A stretch of DNA of 64,000 bases from Trichoplax sp. H2 (lineage: Eukaryota; Placozoa; Uniplacotomia; Trichoplacea): assembly GCA_003344405.1 (NCBI GenBank), contig NOWV01000209.1, positions 62,001 through 126,000 on the forward strand. Direction: 5' to 3'. This document shows positions 14,518-28,400 of the stretch, one piece after another; the first letter of the stretch is position 1; every line of letters starts with the position of its first letter. The notes under the pieces were generated by a model. The model saw only the letters and a list, made by a program, of their open reading frames with translations. It did not search any database and was not told where the DNA came from. The position numbers and the translations under genes were made by a program.

Positions 14518-15470
14518 ATCCTACAGTATAAGTAAATTGATTTGTATTATAGTTATACCTACAACGATGTCTGATGGTGCTACTTTATTTTGTTTGCATC
14601 ATCGTAGCTCAATTTATCATATTAATATTATTAATATATGCGAATGCGTATCCATGACAGTAATAGTAAAGACAGCCATATTCTATATTTTTATTTCTGG
14701 ATAAGAGACAACTGTAGCTGCAGATGATTTCTAGGCTATATTACAAAAGTTGTTTTCTCTAACTTGATATTCGTTCAGAGTTTTTACCATTTAAATTATA
14801 ACCTGTTGACGAATCGATTTGGTCTCCTATCGATTCTCTTGCCATATGGGAATTTGCATAATCAGCTCTTGTGTTCCGTGATTCTACTTTGATGTTATAC
14901 TATTACTTCGAATTCTTTCTTAATTTGTAAGATATAAACTATAGTAGAGTATCCTAGCATCAACTAGTGTCGTGTGATTCATACAAATAGTTTTAAATTA
15001 TCCATAAATTTCCTTGCAATACAATGACTATATTCTGAAAGAATTGCCGTTTCGATCTACAGAGTCAAGGATAGCTATTCTAACCACAATCTAATTATAT
15101 AAATTCTAATCCGTCTACTACATCAATAAAAGAATAAATACCCTTATTACAATATACTAAATAATGTTTTAACTCGTATTGAATGGCAATAAATGCCTAT
15201 ATCTATCAAGTAATCAACCATTGGCAGAGTTGAATAGCTGTCAGGACTCGTCAGCAGCATGGTGTGTTACTAGTAATATGATCAAGAGCCAGTGCCTAGC
15301 AGGATGTAGCACGCTTTAGTGAAAAAGCAAGAAATACAAGATGAACAACTTGTAGTACTCAAAAAGACCTGATCGATTTGTACATGATGGACTGATAGCT
15401 AGTCTATCCTATTCCCCTGGCTTTAACTTGAAAAAGTTTGGCTATTGCCAGTGGTATAATTTCATCATTA

Positions 15471-15859
15471 TCCTGTCTCCAAATTGTGAGTCGTCATTAA
15501 TGGAGGTGGACAGTTTCTAGATGCACCATGTAAATATTAACTTTAAATCTCATCCCTATACTCACATAAAACGTATTACAGTGACGATCACTCACTAACA
15601 GCTAAAATGATACTTTCGATGTCACCTGTAGTTTGTGATGAGTGAATTATTAACTTCATTCTAGATCCTGTCTCGAAATTGTAAGTCGTCATTAATGGAG
15701 GTGGATAGTTTGTTGATGCACTCTGCAAACATCAACTTTAGATCTCATCCTTATACTCGTATAAGACGTATTGCAGTGTCGATCACTCACCAACAGCGAA
15801 AATGATACTTTCGATGTCATTTAGTTTGTGATGAGTGAATTATTAACTTCATTCTAGAT
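15471..15859. repeat. Tandem duplication, 195 bp x 2
   Basis: Units 15471-15665 and 15666-15859 are about 90% alike by eye (TCGTCATTAATGGAGGTGGA, GATCACTCAC, AATGATACTTTCGATGTCA, TGATGAGTGAATTATTAAC). Confidence 0.92.
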
Positions 15860-17176
15860 TGTATTGATTAATATGATGGATGTTGATGTCATCTATGCAA
15901 GGCTAGCTGTAAACTATGGGCAATTTTGCATTCTCATGCCTGTTCCTTCAGGGGTTAATGCAGGTAGGGTATCATGGCTAGGACGATCAAGGTAATTTGT
16001 GAATGAATGACAATATTGCCGACTGAAATCGATTGTATTGGGCTATCATACGCTTTCCAATCCATTTTCTACTTCTACCTCGTTGAAGGCAAGGTTTACA
16101 GTATACAGTACAATCAGCAAGTACTCCATAGATTATCCTTCTTTTCAGTTTAAAATCTTGTCCTGGCTGTCTTGTGAAGCTTACGCTATCTCCATTCTAT
16201 CCCCACTGCACGAATGAACCGGTTAAGGATCAACAGCAGACGAGGCTAAAATGAGAGTCATTGTTGATTTCATTACTTTGTGGCCAGTACAGCCTATTAA
16301 CCTTGGATAGGAAGCATTGATGAAGACTGGCACAATTTCATGTGGAACGATAGTGTCATTGACATACACTGTAACAAAATATTTACCGTAGTTACACTGA
16401 CTAATCTATCTTGTAGAGTAGAAGGATTACCAGACTAAAGGATGCATTTACTCTACATTGTGGTAATGCATACCATGACCCTGCTATTATTAGTATAGTC
16501 TTACTCCTCATATTAAAAGTATCTTTAATTCAAATAGAGAGGAATTGGTTCGATTTCTCTGCAAGTCCCTGATCAAGTCGAGGTTGAGTTTTTTGCAGCA
16601 TGATCACTCTTGATCAGGGAATAACTTCCGAGCACCATACCAGTGCCATAAAAGTAAACTAAACGATGCATTGACTGTACAGTACTGTGATAATCTATGC
16701 CATGAGCATGTTGTATCGTTGCAGTCGAGTGCCATGTCGGAAGCTACCTCAAAATAGAGAGAAATTGTCTCTTGCATTTCTTTTGTAGGAAGCGCTGATC
16801 AAGTGGAGGTTTTGTTGCGCTTTCGCAGTCATGCACTGTCTAGAAGACCAGTAGGACAACAGCATAGCAAGGCCTCTAAAATAGCTGAAAGATGTTCACT
16901 GTTCAGCTATAGTGTCACCTTAAATTATATCATTCAATTTGGAAGAAATATACTTTCAAATGAGCTCATAATCCAAGCAGATAGATCAGTCCAACCTAGA
17001 GCAATTCGCTCTTGATGTTTTGATTTGCCATATTGAGAAATTGGATTTCGGTCCACTTTCCAATCCATGCCATCCGACAGTGGCGCATGTGCAGTCGGTG
17101 GAAGCCTTGTATAAGTCACGTGCCATGGTGGTCAATCTTCAGTCCTGTAGTTGCGTATAAGCGACCACCAGACCAG

Positions 17177-17302
17177 TGACGTCATCGAGTGTGATCGAGG
17201 TTCTTGGTTTACGTCACTGTACTAAAATTAGAACATTACCGTACTCGACCGTTGGGGTTTCACTCGGCCGTGGTACAATACTGTCACGCGCGAATGACGT
17301 CA
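17177..17302. promoter_or_regulatory. Pair of palindromic CRE (CREB/ATF) sites
   Basis: Perfect 8 bp TGACGTCA at 17177-17184 and 17295-17302, 118 bp apart, in a locally GC-richer stretch 0.8-0.9 kb upstream of the ALIX ATG. TGACGTCA is the consensus for bZIP CREB/ATF factors. Use by ALIX is inferred from position only. Confidence 0.5.
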
Positions 17303-17718
17303 CTTGAATCGTGTTGACTCTCAGTCAAGTCATTGGAAGACTTGTCTAGTCCTTTGAAGGCTGCAGTGCCATGCTACGTAGTGGATTTATATGGATCCGC
17401 TAGTATGGTATCATACACAGTATTTCCAGTTTGTCCAGGAGATCACTCACGCCATTATTAAAAGAGAAAATCAATACTTGGCCATGTTTAGCTTTTACCA
17501 GGCAGAAACAAATGCCATACAACCCCCAATTTCCCTGTAGCGATTCAACCTTGCCATGATCGTCTCATGAAGGGGATTGTTGGCAATTAACATCGTCACA
17601 GGCCTAACATGGTGGTTGTAATCAGAAGAAAAATGGAGTTGATCATCATAATTTAGTATTCCTGCTATGGGAGGTATAGACGATGGCGATGGGTGTGGCT
17701 CTGGGTCGTGCGACGTCA

Positions 17719-17965
17719 TAGGCAGTCGGTCGCTTTACAGTACATTGTATTGTATACGGAGAGGCTTTGTACTGTATAGTACAGTACAGTATTCCATTCC
17801 ACAGTGTACAGTACAGTACAGTCTCTCGTCCAGTCAGACATGGACTGTACGGTATTGGACGACCTTCTACTGGACTGGCAATCCTGTACAGTGTACAGTA
17901 TGACCATAGGCTGTACAGTATAAAGGTGGACGACTGCCTTGCGACCGGACCAGTAGTCCTGTACT
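17719..17965. repeat. TGTACAGT-rich palindromic tract upstream of ALIX
   Basis: Dense runs of overlapping TACAGTAC, CTGTACAGT and TGTACAGTGTACAG, partly self-complementary, 150-390 bp before the ALIX start. The same motif family recurs at the SMARCC 5' end (34380-34440, 34580-34605, 35380-35490), near 60 and near 63370. Confidence 0.8.
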
Positions 17966-18111
17966 AGTGACACTTTAGTGCAAAGAAGAATCCAAAGGCG
18001 AAAAGTTGCCCCAGTGAATTTGGATATCCTTTGGCCTAATTTGACAGTAATTGTTGGAGTGGAGGAGAAAAGGGCGAAAAAATTCAAGAGTGCATCCAAA
18101 TTGAGGGGAAA

Positions 18112-21100
18112 ATGGCTGATCGATTTATTGTTTTAGCTTTAAAGAAAGCCGATTCCACCGATTTTTCCAAGCCGTTAGATAAATTCATTGCCAATACTTA
18201 CGATAAAGAACGAGGTCAATTCAAGGGGCAAATTGACGAATTGCAAACTTTGCGTAATAATGCCACTAAGCGATTGGATAAGCATGAAAGTGCCGTACAA
18301 ATGTTACTCAGGTGAGGAAAGACTCCAATAGCAATAGCAGCATAACGATCTTTTCCAGGTTCTTGCATGCTACATTCAATGGTCGTACAATAGGTCATAT
18401 TGATTTCCAGTCCCTTGGCCCTAATAGTAATGCGCAGTAGCGTACAGGACGACGGCGTCGAGTACAGTATTGTAGCTGAAAGTGGAAACAGGTTCACCCA
18501 TTTTTCTGATGCAAATCTGGGTGCTAGACCTACACATTGCACTGGATGGATATTGGCTGCTTGCACCAATTCGATCGACTTTACTTTACATCCAAACCAT
18601 GTAGGAAAATGGAATGATCGTATAGTAGCAATGGTGGTAGAGAAAAAGGTTCACTTCAATAGTGGAATATCTTTCTTTTTAGTCGATGTTACTCAATGGT
18701 AGCCATGAGGAATCGTAGATGATAATCGCTCAACTGAGAGTTTTCTTTACTGCGATGCAAACACTTTGGCTTTGCCAACATAGATACAGTGTGTTGATAT
18801 ACCCTGGTACACAGTCACAACATCGCACTCTAGTTCAACCAACTGGGTAATATTGTACATCAATTTCTGCCTGGCAAAGCAATCAATCGTCTTTACAATC
18901 CATTCGACGCGTATAGTGATGAAAGCGATTACGGTAGTTTCCAAGTTCAATAGGAAGATAAAATAAGAGATAATGAACAATCATCATCCTCTCGTGGATA
19001 GTTCATTCCATCAAGCATATCCATCCATTAAAAATCACCTCTAGGCTATACGCAATAAACTGATTGTCATTCAAATAGAATGCAACGATTGCAAAACATA
19101 ACAGCAAAATAACGGCGTATGAACTACCAATCAAATAGTGTTAATATTATTATTGACGAGCCCATTGAAATAAACACAGCAACTTTTAGACTGAAAAATC
19201 CGATATGTACAGTACGTGTCTATGGATACTGAAGCAAATAACTAGCACTTTCAAATTGAAGCCTAATGACGAGAGTAGCAACTTAAATAAGTCTTCAGTT
19301 TTGACATCGATCAACCCTGTATCAAGTCTATTTATAAATATTGCTTGCACGTTTTATTAACGATGATGCATGACTATTGTTAGAAAGAGCAAATAAATTG
19401 AAACTTGTACTCTAATTAGACTTGATTATCTTACACTCGTTGTAAATGCTGAAAGAGTAAACTAAAGCAGAACAACAATTCTACCCAAAAGAATTTGGCG
19501 TAATGTTCTGTTGTACATAGAGTGTCACTGAATGGTATCCTTATACTTCGAACATTGTAGATACTACGATCAATTGAATGTCATGGAAGCTAAGATGCCA
19601 GTGTCTGAGAGCGAGGTAAGAAAACTTCAACCGCAACCTTCAGTCATAAAATTCAATCTTCTCTAAAAAACTGTCGTACCGCAGTGCAAGTACAGTAGTA
19701 GATTTCCACCGCGATCAGTTCTACCCACTTTCTCTTATTGATCGCCTAGTCAGTTGCATTGATAAGATAAATATACTTTTTGCTCTGATCTAAAAATACT
19801 GATAAATAATAATATTTAAAATCGATTGAATATCGAAATTGAATGAACTAATTTATTCTATACGTGGACAGGTACGTGTAACGTTTACTTGGCAAGACGC
19901 TTTCGACAAGGGCAGCCTGTTTGGTACTAGAAAACATAGTTAGTATTTCTTTTATTCTATATAGACAGTACATCACTATTTAATTGCAACTTATCAACCT
20001 GCATGTTGAGTTACTATGCGCTATCGATGCTCGTTTGTGCACGAAACGATCAATCCATCTACTAGATTTGTATTGACAGGCCAACTATGACAATATTCTA
20101 ACGTTGCCCAATTATACTTTCTCTCAAAGGTGCAAAGAGTTTGCCTTTTGAGAAATCTTGCGTTCTATTTAATGCAGCCGCACTTTCTAGTCAAATTGCA
20201 GTTACTCAAAATCTTGACACTGATGATGGCTTGAAGTTAACTGCTAAATACTTTCAGGTAGTAAAATTGCTTGTCTTGCATTTGAATAGCAAGTTATTTG
20301 AATTGACTATAACAAATTCTTGTCAAATTGAATATCTAGACTGCAGCTGGCATCTTTGAATATTTACGAGAATATATTCCAAGCAGTATTCCGCAAGGAA
20401 CAACTCCAGATTTATCTATTGAATGCTTAACGGCTCTAAGTGCACTGATGCTTGCCCAATCTCAAGAGACATTTTATCTTAAAGCCAGTCAAGGTACCCT
20501 TTGCTTTCCCGGTTGCTTATCTTAGTTACAATCCGTACAATCCGTATACACAACTTTAAAGCTATCGCATCTGGCTCATAATGGATGAATTAGAAATCTT
20601 CTCATACAGTACTATAAATTTATTACGAAAATAATGCGCCGATCTCTATCAACTTGCTTTAGATAAAATGAAAGATGGAATTGTCGCAAAAATTGCCATG
20701 CAAACTGGAAATAACTATGCTGATGCATTCAAAAACATGCAAACACCTGGTGTACGTGCTTTATGGGAAAAGGATTGGCTACCTATGGTATCAGGTAAAC
20801 AGGCAATGTATCACGCCGTGGCTGAATATCATCAGGCTCTAGTTGCCAAAGCTAGCGGGGCGATTGGTGAAGAATTGGCTCGATTAAAAGTTAGTACCAC
20901 ATTATTATTATTATGCTAGTGTACAAAACACCATCGTACATTAACGGTAACATCATACAGCGTATATATGCAACTAGCCTTTTGTGTGAATAAACTCACT
21001 ACAGCCTGTCCCTAAGCTATGGATTGTAAATTTATTATTAATTCTTTTAGCACGCTAGCTCTTTAATGCAACAAGCTGAAAGCTACAGTAGCACACTCAC

Positions 21101-23868
21101 CGATGCAAAGGTTTGTCCGACATAGCTTTTGCTTTGATTGTACTTTATGCAACTCTAAATTGAATATTCTGTACGCAGGATACTTTAATGACGATATCTC
21201 AATCAATTGTTTTCATAGAATTTGCGCAACAAGATTACTAAAGCTTATCAAGCTGCACAAAAGGATAATGACTTCATTTATCATGAATTAGTTCCTGACA
21301 AAGACAGAATTCCCGCCGTCCAAGGTGCAGCTATTGGCAAACCCATCCGCTTAAATAATCCAGCATCTGCAAATTTTAAAGATATTTTCGCTGATGTTGT
21401 TCCTCTAAACATTCACAATGCTGTATCGAGGTACAATGAACGTCAACAGGATTTGGTTACTTCCGAGCTTAAAAAGCTTACAGATAATACGCAACAATTA
21501 AAAAGGTCTTTTAAATTGTGCTAGAATACATGTTGTATGAATTGTATACAGTTTACTGTAGGGACGTTATTAATCTTTATCCATAATTGGCATTTTATAG
21601 TCTTTTAGCTGAATTAAATTTACCTGCAGCAATTGAAGATACTGGTGGAAATTCTGTACCACAATCGCTTTTAGACAAGTCTGCTGCATTAATACAAGAT
21701 GGTGGCGTCCAGAAAATAGATAGCATGTTTAATGAACTGCCAACATTATTACAAAGAAATCAAGAAATTGTTACAGAGGTTTGCAGTTACAACGATACCT
21801 TCATTAGAATTCCTATTTACTTTCATTATTGAAAATAATTCAATACTTCCCGTACTTAAACATTTTTTAAGACCACTCGTATGATGGATGATGAAGAGAA
21901 AGACGATAAACAAATGCGCCAAAGATTTAAAGAAAAATGGACCAGAATGCCATCTGATAAACTCACAGCATCATTACGTATTGAAATGAACAAATATAAA
22001 GGCATCATTGAAAATGCATTGAAAGCTGATGCAATCGTGCGAGATAAATATAACAAAAGCCGTAATGCTATGATTGTACTTAGTAAGGGAGAGGTATGAT
22101 CAAGCTGGTTTTGCTGTAGGTTCGCTATTCTTTGACTGACTATAATTCTAACCCATCATTTAGGTTGAATTAAAAAATTACATCCCAAAGACCGGAAGCG
22201 GAAATGCTGTAGCTAATAGCAAAGTGTGTACATACTAACATCATTTTTATACACTGTCATTGAACTATCAATAAATGTTGGTATTTAAATTTAAATTTAT
22301 AGGCTGTCGTCAACATTAAACGCCTAATAGACCAAATTGATGGTATTATTGCTGAACGACAAGTAATCGAATCTGAATTGAAATCGGCTACCTGCGATAT
22401 AAGTACATTTTAACTAATAGTGACTATTTATAGGAGAATTTATGTACAACCCATGGTTATTGTTTATTGATACGTCTGATATCCACGTTTTATTCAGCAC
22501 CTAAATTTCTAGCAGCTTTAGCTGCTGATGGTGTCCTGCAAGATGAGGATATCTCCAAGCAAAATTTAGATAGTACTTACAATGTTTATGTAAACCAAAT
22601 TGCCGATACCATCTCCAGACAACGAGACATTGAAACGCAACTCAGAGTGAGTTTCTTATGCCATCCTGAACATGTTACGATAATTCAGTGAAAGTTTAAT
22701 TCTCTTCTAGTAATGAATTATAGTAATAACTAACGTTGCACCTACGAAAATTATTTATTACTATTTGTTGATCTAAAAATAGGCTGCAAACCAGGAATTT
22801 CTTGCCGAAAGGCAATCTCGCTCCGGAGCTAATAAACGAGAAGAAACGTTATCTGATTTGGCCGCCGCCTACGATGCTTTTACTGAATTGACCAAACATC
22901 TGATGGAAGGCACCAAAGTTAGTATCTTCGACTTTCTTCTTATAAACTTATATTACGAAAAGATATAATTGAAAATTGAATTTATAAATTACTCATTTGC
23001 TCTTTTGGTTTCTCTTTGATGCAGTTTTATAATGACCTAACTAATCTTTTGGTCAAAACACAAACAAAAGTTAGTGACCTTATCTTTGCTCGTAAAACTG
23101 AATTGCAAGGATTACTCGGGTATGTTATTTGTGATAACATTTTCTTGCTTATTATTTTTATGACATGTACCCTTCAATTACTAAATTACTAGTGTCCTTT
23201 TATCATAGGGATTTACAACAAGATCTATCGAAAGCTGACAACCAGACTCCATCAATCCCTAGTCATCATCAGAAGGCAGCAGCACCCCAAAGTAAGTAAT
23301 AATTTCGGTTTACCGGCTTAGTACAGTAGTATTAGGTGCTATAGTTTATTATAATCTCTATTTAATCAGTTGATATTGCCCTTCTAGGTCTTAAACTTTA
23401 CAATACTACTACTTTATCATAAGAATATGATTTATCAACCATTAACTGTAATTTATTGAATCATGCATGGATTATCAACCTTTCTGTATTGATAAACAAC
23501 ATTAACTATTCTCGCTAGGACCTCCACCACCGAGTAGCAGTGCGCCGCCCACATCGACTAGTTCCATTCCAGCTTCAGCTCAGCCTCCTGCTGCTGCACC
23601 TCAGCCAAATTATGCAGTTGCACCCCCTGCACAACAACCACAATATCCTGGTGCTCCTCAACCTATGTATGCTCCGCAAGGGCAGCCATATCCTTACCCA
23701 ACACAACAACCACAACCTGGTCAGCCAATGCCTTATCAATATCCTTACCAGGGCCAACAGCCGGTTTATCCTCCTCATCCGTCTCAACAGTATGTTCCAA
23801 TGCCTGGAACCTACCCTCCACCACCACAGGGTTATCCTCAATATCCTCAATATCCTCCACCACAGTAA
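18112..23868 (+). CDS. PDCD6IP: ALIX / programmed cell death 6-interacting protein homologue
   Basis: ESCRT-associated adaptor of multivesicular-body sorting, cytokinesis and membrane repair. Seventeen exons: 18112-18311, 19561-19615, 19872-19938, 20130-20257, 20340-20493, 20663-20889, 21051-21110, 21219-21505, 21601-21778, 21872-22093, 22164-22223, 22303-22402, 22498-22646, 22783-22917, 23025-23119, 23209-23291, 23519-23868. All phases agree and give 849 aa, close to human ALIX (868). BRO1 domain about 1-345 ([43 protein letters not shown]); V domain about 350-690 ([54 protein letters not shown]); Pro/Tyr/Gln-rich tail about 706-849 with repeated YP dipeptides. The tail has ALG-2-type PxYP-like stretches but no P(S/T)AP motif for TSG101. 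The start ATG lies in AAAATGG and matches the family N-terminus. Intron 1 is 1.25 kb, the others short. A possible poly(A) signal AATAAA follows the stop near 23884. Confidence 0.97.
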
Positions 23869-25432
23869 AAGCAGTATAGATTAAATAAAGTGAAACGGTA
23901 TCTGGGAAGCTCGAAAAACCATGACATTTTCTGACTTAAAGTTTTCATTGCTACGCAAGAACTTGTATTTCAGAACTGCTGGCGCCTGTTACGTTATTTA
24001 TCCTATAATAGGCACTAGTAATTCCAGCACCTATCGCTTGGCTTGTTTTCGTATAAACTTGTTAATTAGCTTAGATTATCGTGATGTAATCAAAATACAT
24101 CGATACAATCGTGAATCATATCTTGTACGATGCATTTCTGCAATAAAAGTCCATGTAATATATAGCAGCTTATATAGTTGATTTTCGCTATCTTAGTTAG
24201 CGTAAAATATTATTACATTTGTCAACAATTTCTTGTAGCTTTCAACTTTAAGATACGACGTAAGATATATATCTACACTATAAACTACCAAACAAAGCAT
24301 TAGCTAAGGGTATTGCAATAGTCAATATGGCTAGAATATTTGCTTTCTCATTTACACATGAGTATATCCTCATACATAAAATATGCAAATGAAATTGTGA
24401 TGTTGAATGACAAGAAGTACAATACTGTAAAAATTTTTACGGTACAACTACTTTTTATAATACCGAATATATTAATTAACTCATTGAAAGTGAGAATTAT
24501 ATTAATTTCAATAAAAAAGCTAAATTTAATGAAATTGCTCTTCTTTTGAAGGACTACTTACTGCATATCAAGCAAACACGTACCATTGTAAGTTAACACT
24601 CAGTGTCGAACACACCAGAGTGCTGCATCGACGAATTAAAGAGAAGAACATAGTAAATGTTTCATAAAGGCGATTTTGAGATGTACTGGTAACATTCCTT
24701 TAATACGGCACACTTATTCAAAACGGTAGTCACTATGGAATTTATTCTCTGTATTGAGTGTGATCCTACCTACGGTAATGAATACTATAGACAATCGTTC
24801 CTATTAGTCAGTTTATCAATCATCATGCCAATTTTCACCGAGGAGCCAACAGTTATTGTTCCATACGTGTGTTTTCCACGATCAAAAAAATCCCAATTAT
24901 TACTTGCACTGTCGTATAATTTTATTAAAACAATCAATGTTTCAAAGGATTTAGGACCTATAGTAGATCATAGCAAGTACAACTGAAAAGGTAATACAAA
25001 AAAAAATCAACACTAAACCATCATCACTTTTAAAAAACTTCAACGAAACCATTCTGTTAGAGTAGACTGGGTTTAATACTGTACAGTATTTCGATGATGT
25101 ACTACTACCATACAATGTCATGTACAGCATATTGCAATATTAGAATTGAGACTTTTACAAATTTATACTTAACAAAAACAAATAAATATTTTCAGGCCAG
25201 GGGCTTTTAACTTCTTTTCCAGTAGAACTTGCACAAAAGTAAAATGCATAAGAACTTCCACTGGAGTTAGATACATCAAATTGCCAAACCCTTGAAGACT
25301 ACCATAGTGGCTTTTTATATATCAGTTAATATCTGTTGATGTATATAATGACAGCAAGCGCTATTGAATTCCTGTACATTTATAATTACAATCCAAACCT
25401 TACGAGGACTGAAGTTAGTCTTATCACTACAA
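23869..25432. other. Convergent intergenic region (ALIX and SMARCC 3' ends)
   Basis: AT-rich DNA between two stop codons facing each other; it must hold both 3' UTRs. AATAAA lies just after the ALIX stop. Short frames here lack motifs and splice support. Confidence 0.6.
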
Positions 25433-28400
25433 TTACATTTCTTCGTCGCTATTGCCAATAACTTCACCAAGTTCAGTTTCTATCTTACTCGCAAGATCAC
25501 TATCCTGAGGAACTAATGCCGATTCACTATCGTCATTATCACAAGACTTGATTACTTCATCTACATTTTCATTGTCAGCCAGAGTGTCTTTCTTAGCGGT
25601 ATCAGAATCGACATCCATAGCTTCTATTGCTTCCTCTGTCATATCAACGTCTTTTACTTCATCCGATTTTAATGGTTCTTCATTCTCTATTTCCTTCGAA
25701 TTATCCGCTTCACTATCTACGCCTAATATAGCTTCAGTTTCCAATGATGCAGGTTGCTTTTCCTCATGATCAAAGCCTTTCTCACTTAGTGAACATATGG
25801 TTGGTTGAGTGTCTTCATCTGTCGATATTTGGGGGAGATCTTTCGCATCACTATCTTGTAAGTTCGCTTGATTTTCTTCATTATTTTCCTTTCTAATCGT
25901 TTCAAACGGCTTTACAGCCACGGGAGCACTCTTACTCGTAAACGTATCTGATGTGACAGTATTACTAGCCTTCGTTGTAGATGGTTTGACAATCTTTTCA
26001 CCACGTAATATACTTGGTAAAATTTGATTTGTGCTGCTGGTAATGGAAGCTGCTGCTGTTTCTTTCGACAATGAATCAGAAGATTTTCCTGACATACCGT
26101 AAGATAAAGTTATAGAGTTTGTTTCTGCAATAACTGGTTGAATGATAGAGCTAATATTGGGATTTAAAGGACTTGAAGGCAGAGGGTTTTTATACGATTG
26201 CTGGCTAATAGCCGCTCTAACCGGATTCTGACCAACAGTGGTATTTAACGGTCTAGCTAAGGTAGTGCCAGTGTTTTGCTTATTGTGAGAGCTAATCGAA
26301 GCTACATTAGGTTCAGTGATGCTATGTGATGCTGCAGTAAACGCTAGTGTAGAAGGAGCTATCTTCTGTTGTGTAATATGGGAAGCTGACAGAGTAGTCT
26401 TCGTTTGTGGTAAACTTCTCATGTTCATTGCCTGTTGCTGCATCTGTGCTGCGACAACGCCCTGACGAGTAATTGGCACTTGAGGTGATATAGAGGCAGG
26501 TAATGCGGATAACTGAGCAGTATTTACAGTATTCAACAAGGAATATTTATCCGATGATACAATAGTCTGCCGCAAAGAAGCAGTTCTAGCTTGATCTTGC
26601 GCAAGGTCGTATTCACTGTTATTTGGCGGTGGCAGCCTGCTATCTTGCTTGTATGTTACTTTGCTGTGTTGCGAAGGTGCGGCTTGATCGCTTCTGGTCG
26701 AGTTCTGACGCGATGTCTGATCTACAGTAGTGCTGGTATCATGAGTTTTCTCTGCCGATTTGAGCTGTTCCAGCTGGAATTTCTGACGTTCACGTAAAAG
26801 CTGTTGCCTCTGAAACTCAAGCTATAAAAAATTTTAGTTAGAACAAGGTCAAGAGACCAGAATCAGGTTCGGTATGATATTAACCTGTTCTCTTTCACGA
26901 TCCATTATAGCTTCCAGTTCTTCAAAATGCTTTAACTTTATTTCCAATTTTTTCATTTGTGTTTCCACTAGCGAAATCACCAAACTTTTAATGCGTCTCT
27001 CTTCCATGGCAACAATTGACTAAATAAAGCATTCATATGAAACATTGAAATCCTCATTCGATACAGTCATAAAACAAGAAAATTCGTGCACAATTATCGA
27101 TCCTGCAGTAATATTTTGTAGAGTAAAGACAATTCTCACTTTGGCTTTAACCCCGGCTGCTGCCATTGCCGCAGCTGCAGCCGTGGAAACATTTCCTTCC
27201 ACCGTCGGTCTATTATTGGCAGTTGCAGGAACATCCTTGTTCTTACCATCACTATCTAGCGAGGTTGAAACATTTCCAGACGATTTATCGGAAGCTTTAA
27301 CAGTTTGCGCACTATCACTTAGTTCAGAAGTAGAATTCGAGAGTTTTTCTACTTGCAATAAATAGAAAAATCATTAATATCATATCAAAACTCCGACACT
27401 GCCATTTTCATAGTATTTCGCCATGACATAAAACGCACTCGTGTCATTACCGGAAGGTTCATTACTTATGTCCATAGCGCCATTACCAACTGTAGTAACA
27501 TTATCGCCATCTTCTTTCATTTTCGAAAATTCCTCTAAAAATAAATGCATATTTAACAGGTAGTCATAAAACATATTTAATTAAGAACCTTACGATTACC
27601 TATTGCAGCTTTAGCAGCAGCACTGGCAACACGAGGATCAACAATAGCCGCAAGAAAAGCCACTGTTGACATAATTGGATTACCAGATCGGCTGAAAGGT
27701 ATAGGTTGGTTAATTAATGGACCTAAATAATTTGCAAATCATTGGGTTAAATGTTCATGAATGCACAATATAGTAGAATAACGTAAACAATACAACCTTT
27801 ATATTTATCTATAGAATTTTTTAAATGCAGTATATCCTCTACCTAATTGCAAATCTGATTCATCCAAGTAAGGATCTTCAATTGGTAATCTCAAGAAATG
27901 TAAGATACATTCATCATGAGTTCGACTTCCGACATGGTTGGCTACCTTATTCCAGTCATCTTTATACATTTCTAGGCCCTAGTGTAGAAGGCGAAAACAA
28001 TGCACAGATCAGTATTTAATGCTATAAAAATACACGTAGAGTAATAATCACCTCTAATAAAAGCAATGTTTCCTGATCTGTCCAGTCTCGCGATAAATGA
28101 GATAGTGCTTTCGACTATGAATAAGAGAAAGCGATCATATTAGTTTGGGAGATGTTTATATATTGCTACACTTAAGATTGTACAATGCCATAAGAGTCTA
28201 ACTTACTTTTTGTGCACTGGCTGCATATATATCAGTCTTGAGGCTAATTAGTAAATATATATGAATACGAACAAATTAATCTAACTATAAAAAAGGATGT
28301 GATATCTGCATTGGTTGTATTATGCTTACCCATAATTGGTTAGACTATCACTTTTATCCGGTCCTTCGCTTTTGGTAGTATTATTGTTAAAGGTTATCAT

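Larger units (their letters stand above)
14518..18111. other. Intergenic region between sorting nexin and ALIX
   Basis: No convincing exon on either strand. It holds a tandem duplication (15471-15859), a diverged repeat pair near 16531 and 16751 (AATAGAGAG-AATT then CTGATCAAGT-GAGGTT), two perfect CRE palindromes near 17.2-17.3 kb and a TGTACAGT-rich tract at 17.72-17.97 kb. GC content rises towards ALIX, as expected for a promoter-proximal region. Confidence 0.6.

Noticed and set aside
17716-18099. 127-codon minus-strand frame upstream of ALIX
   Set aside because: It consists of TGTACAGT repeats read as Tyr-Thr-Val/Leu-Tyr peptides; no independent support.
23540-23884. Other-frame and minus-strand frames rich in Leu/His or Arg/Trp
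   Set aside because: Shadows of the Pro/Tyr/Gln-rich last exon of ALIX, caused by its biased codons.
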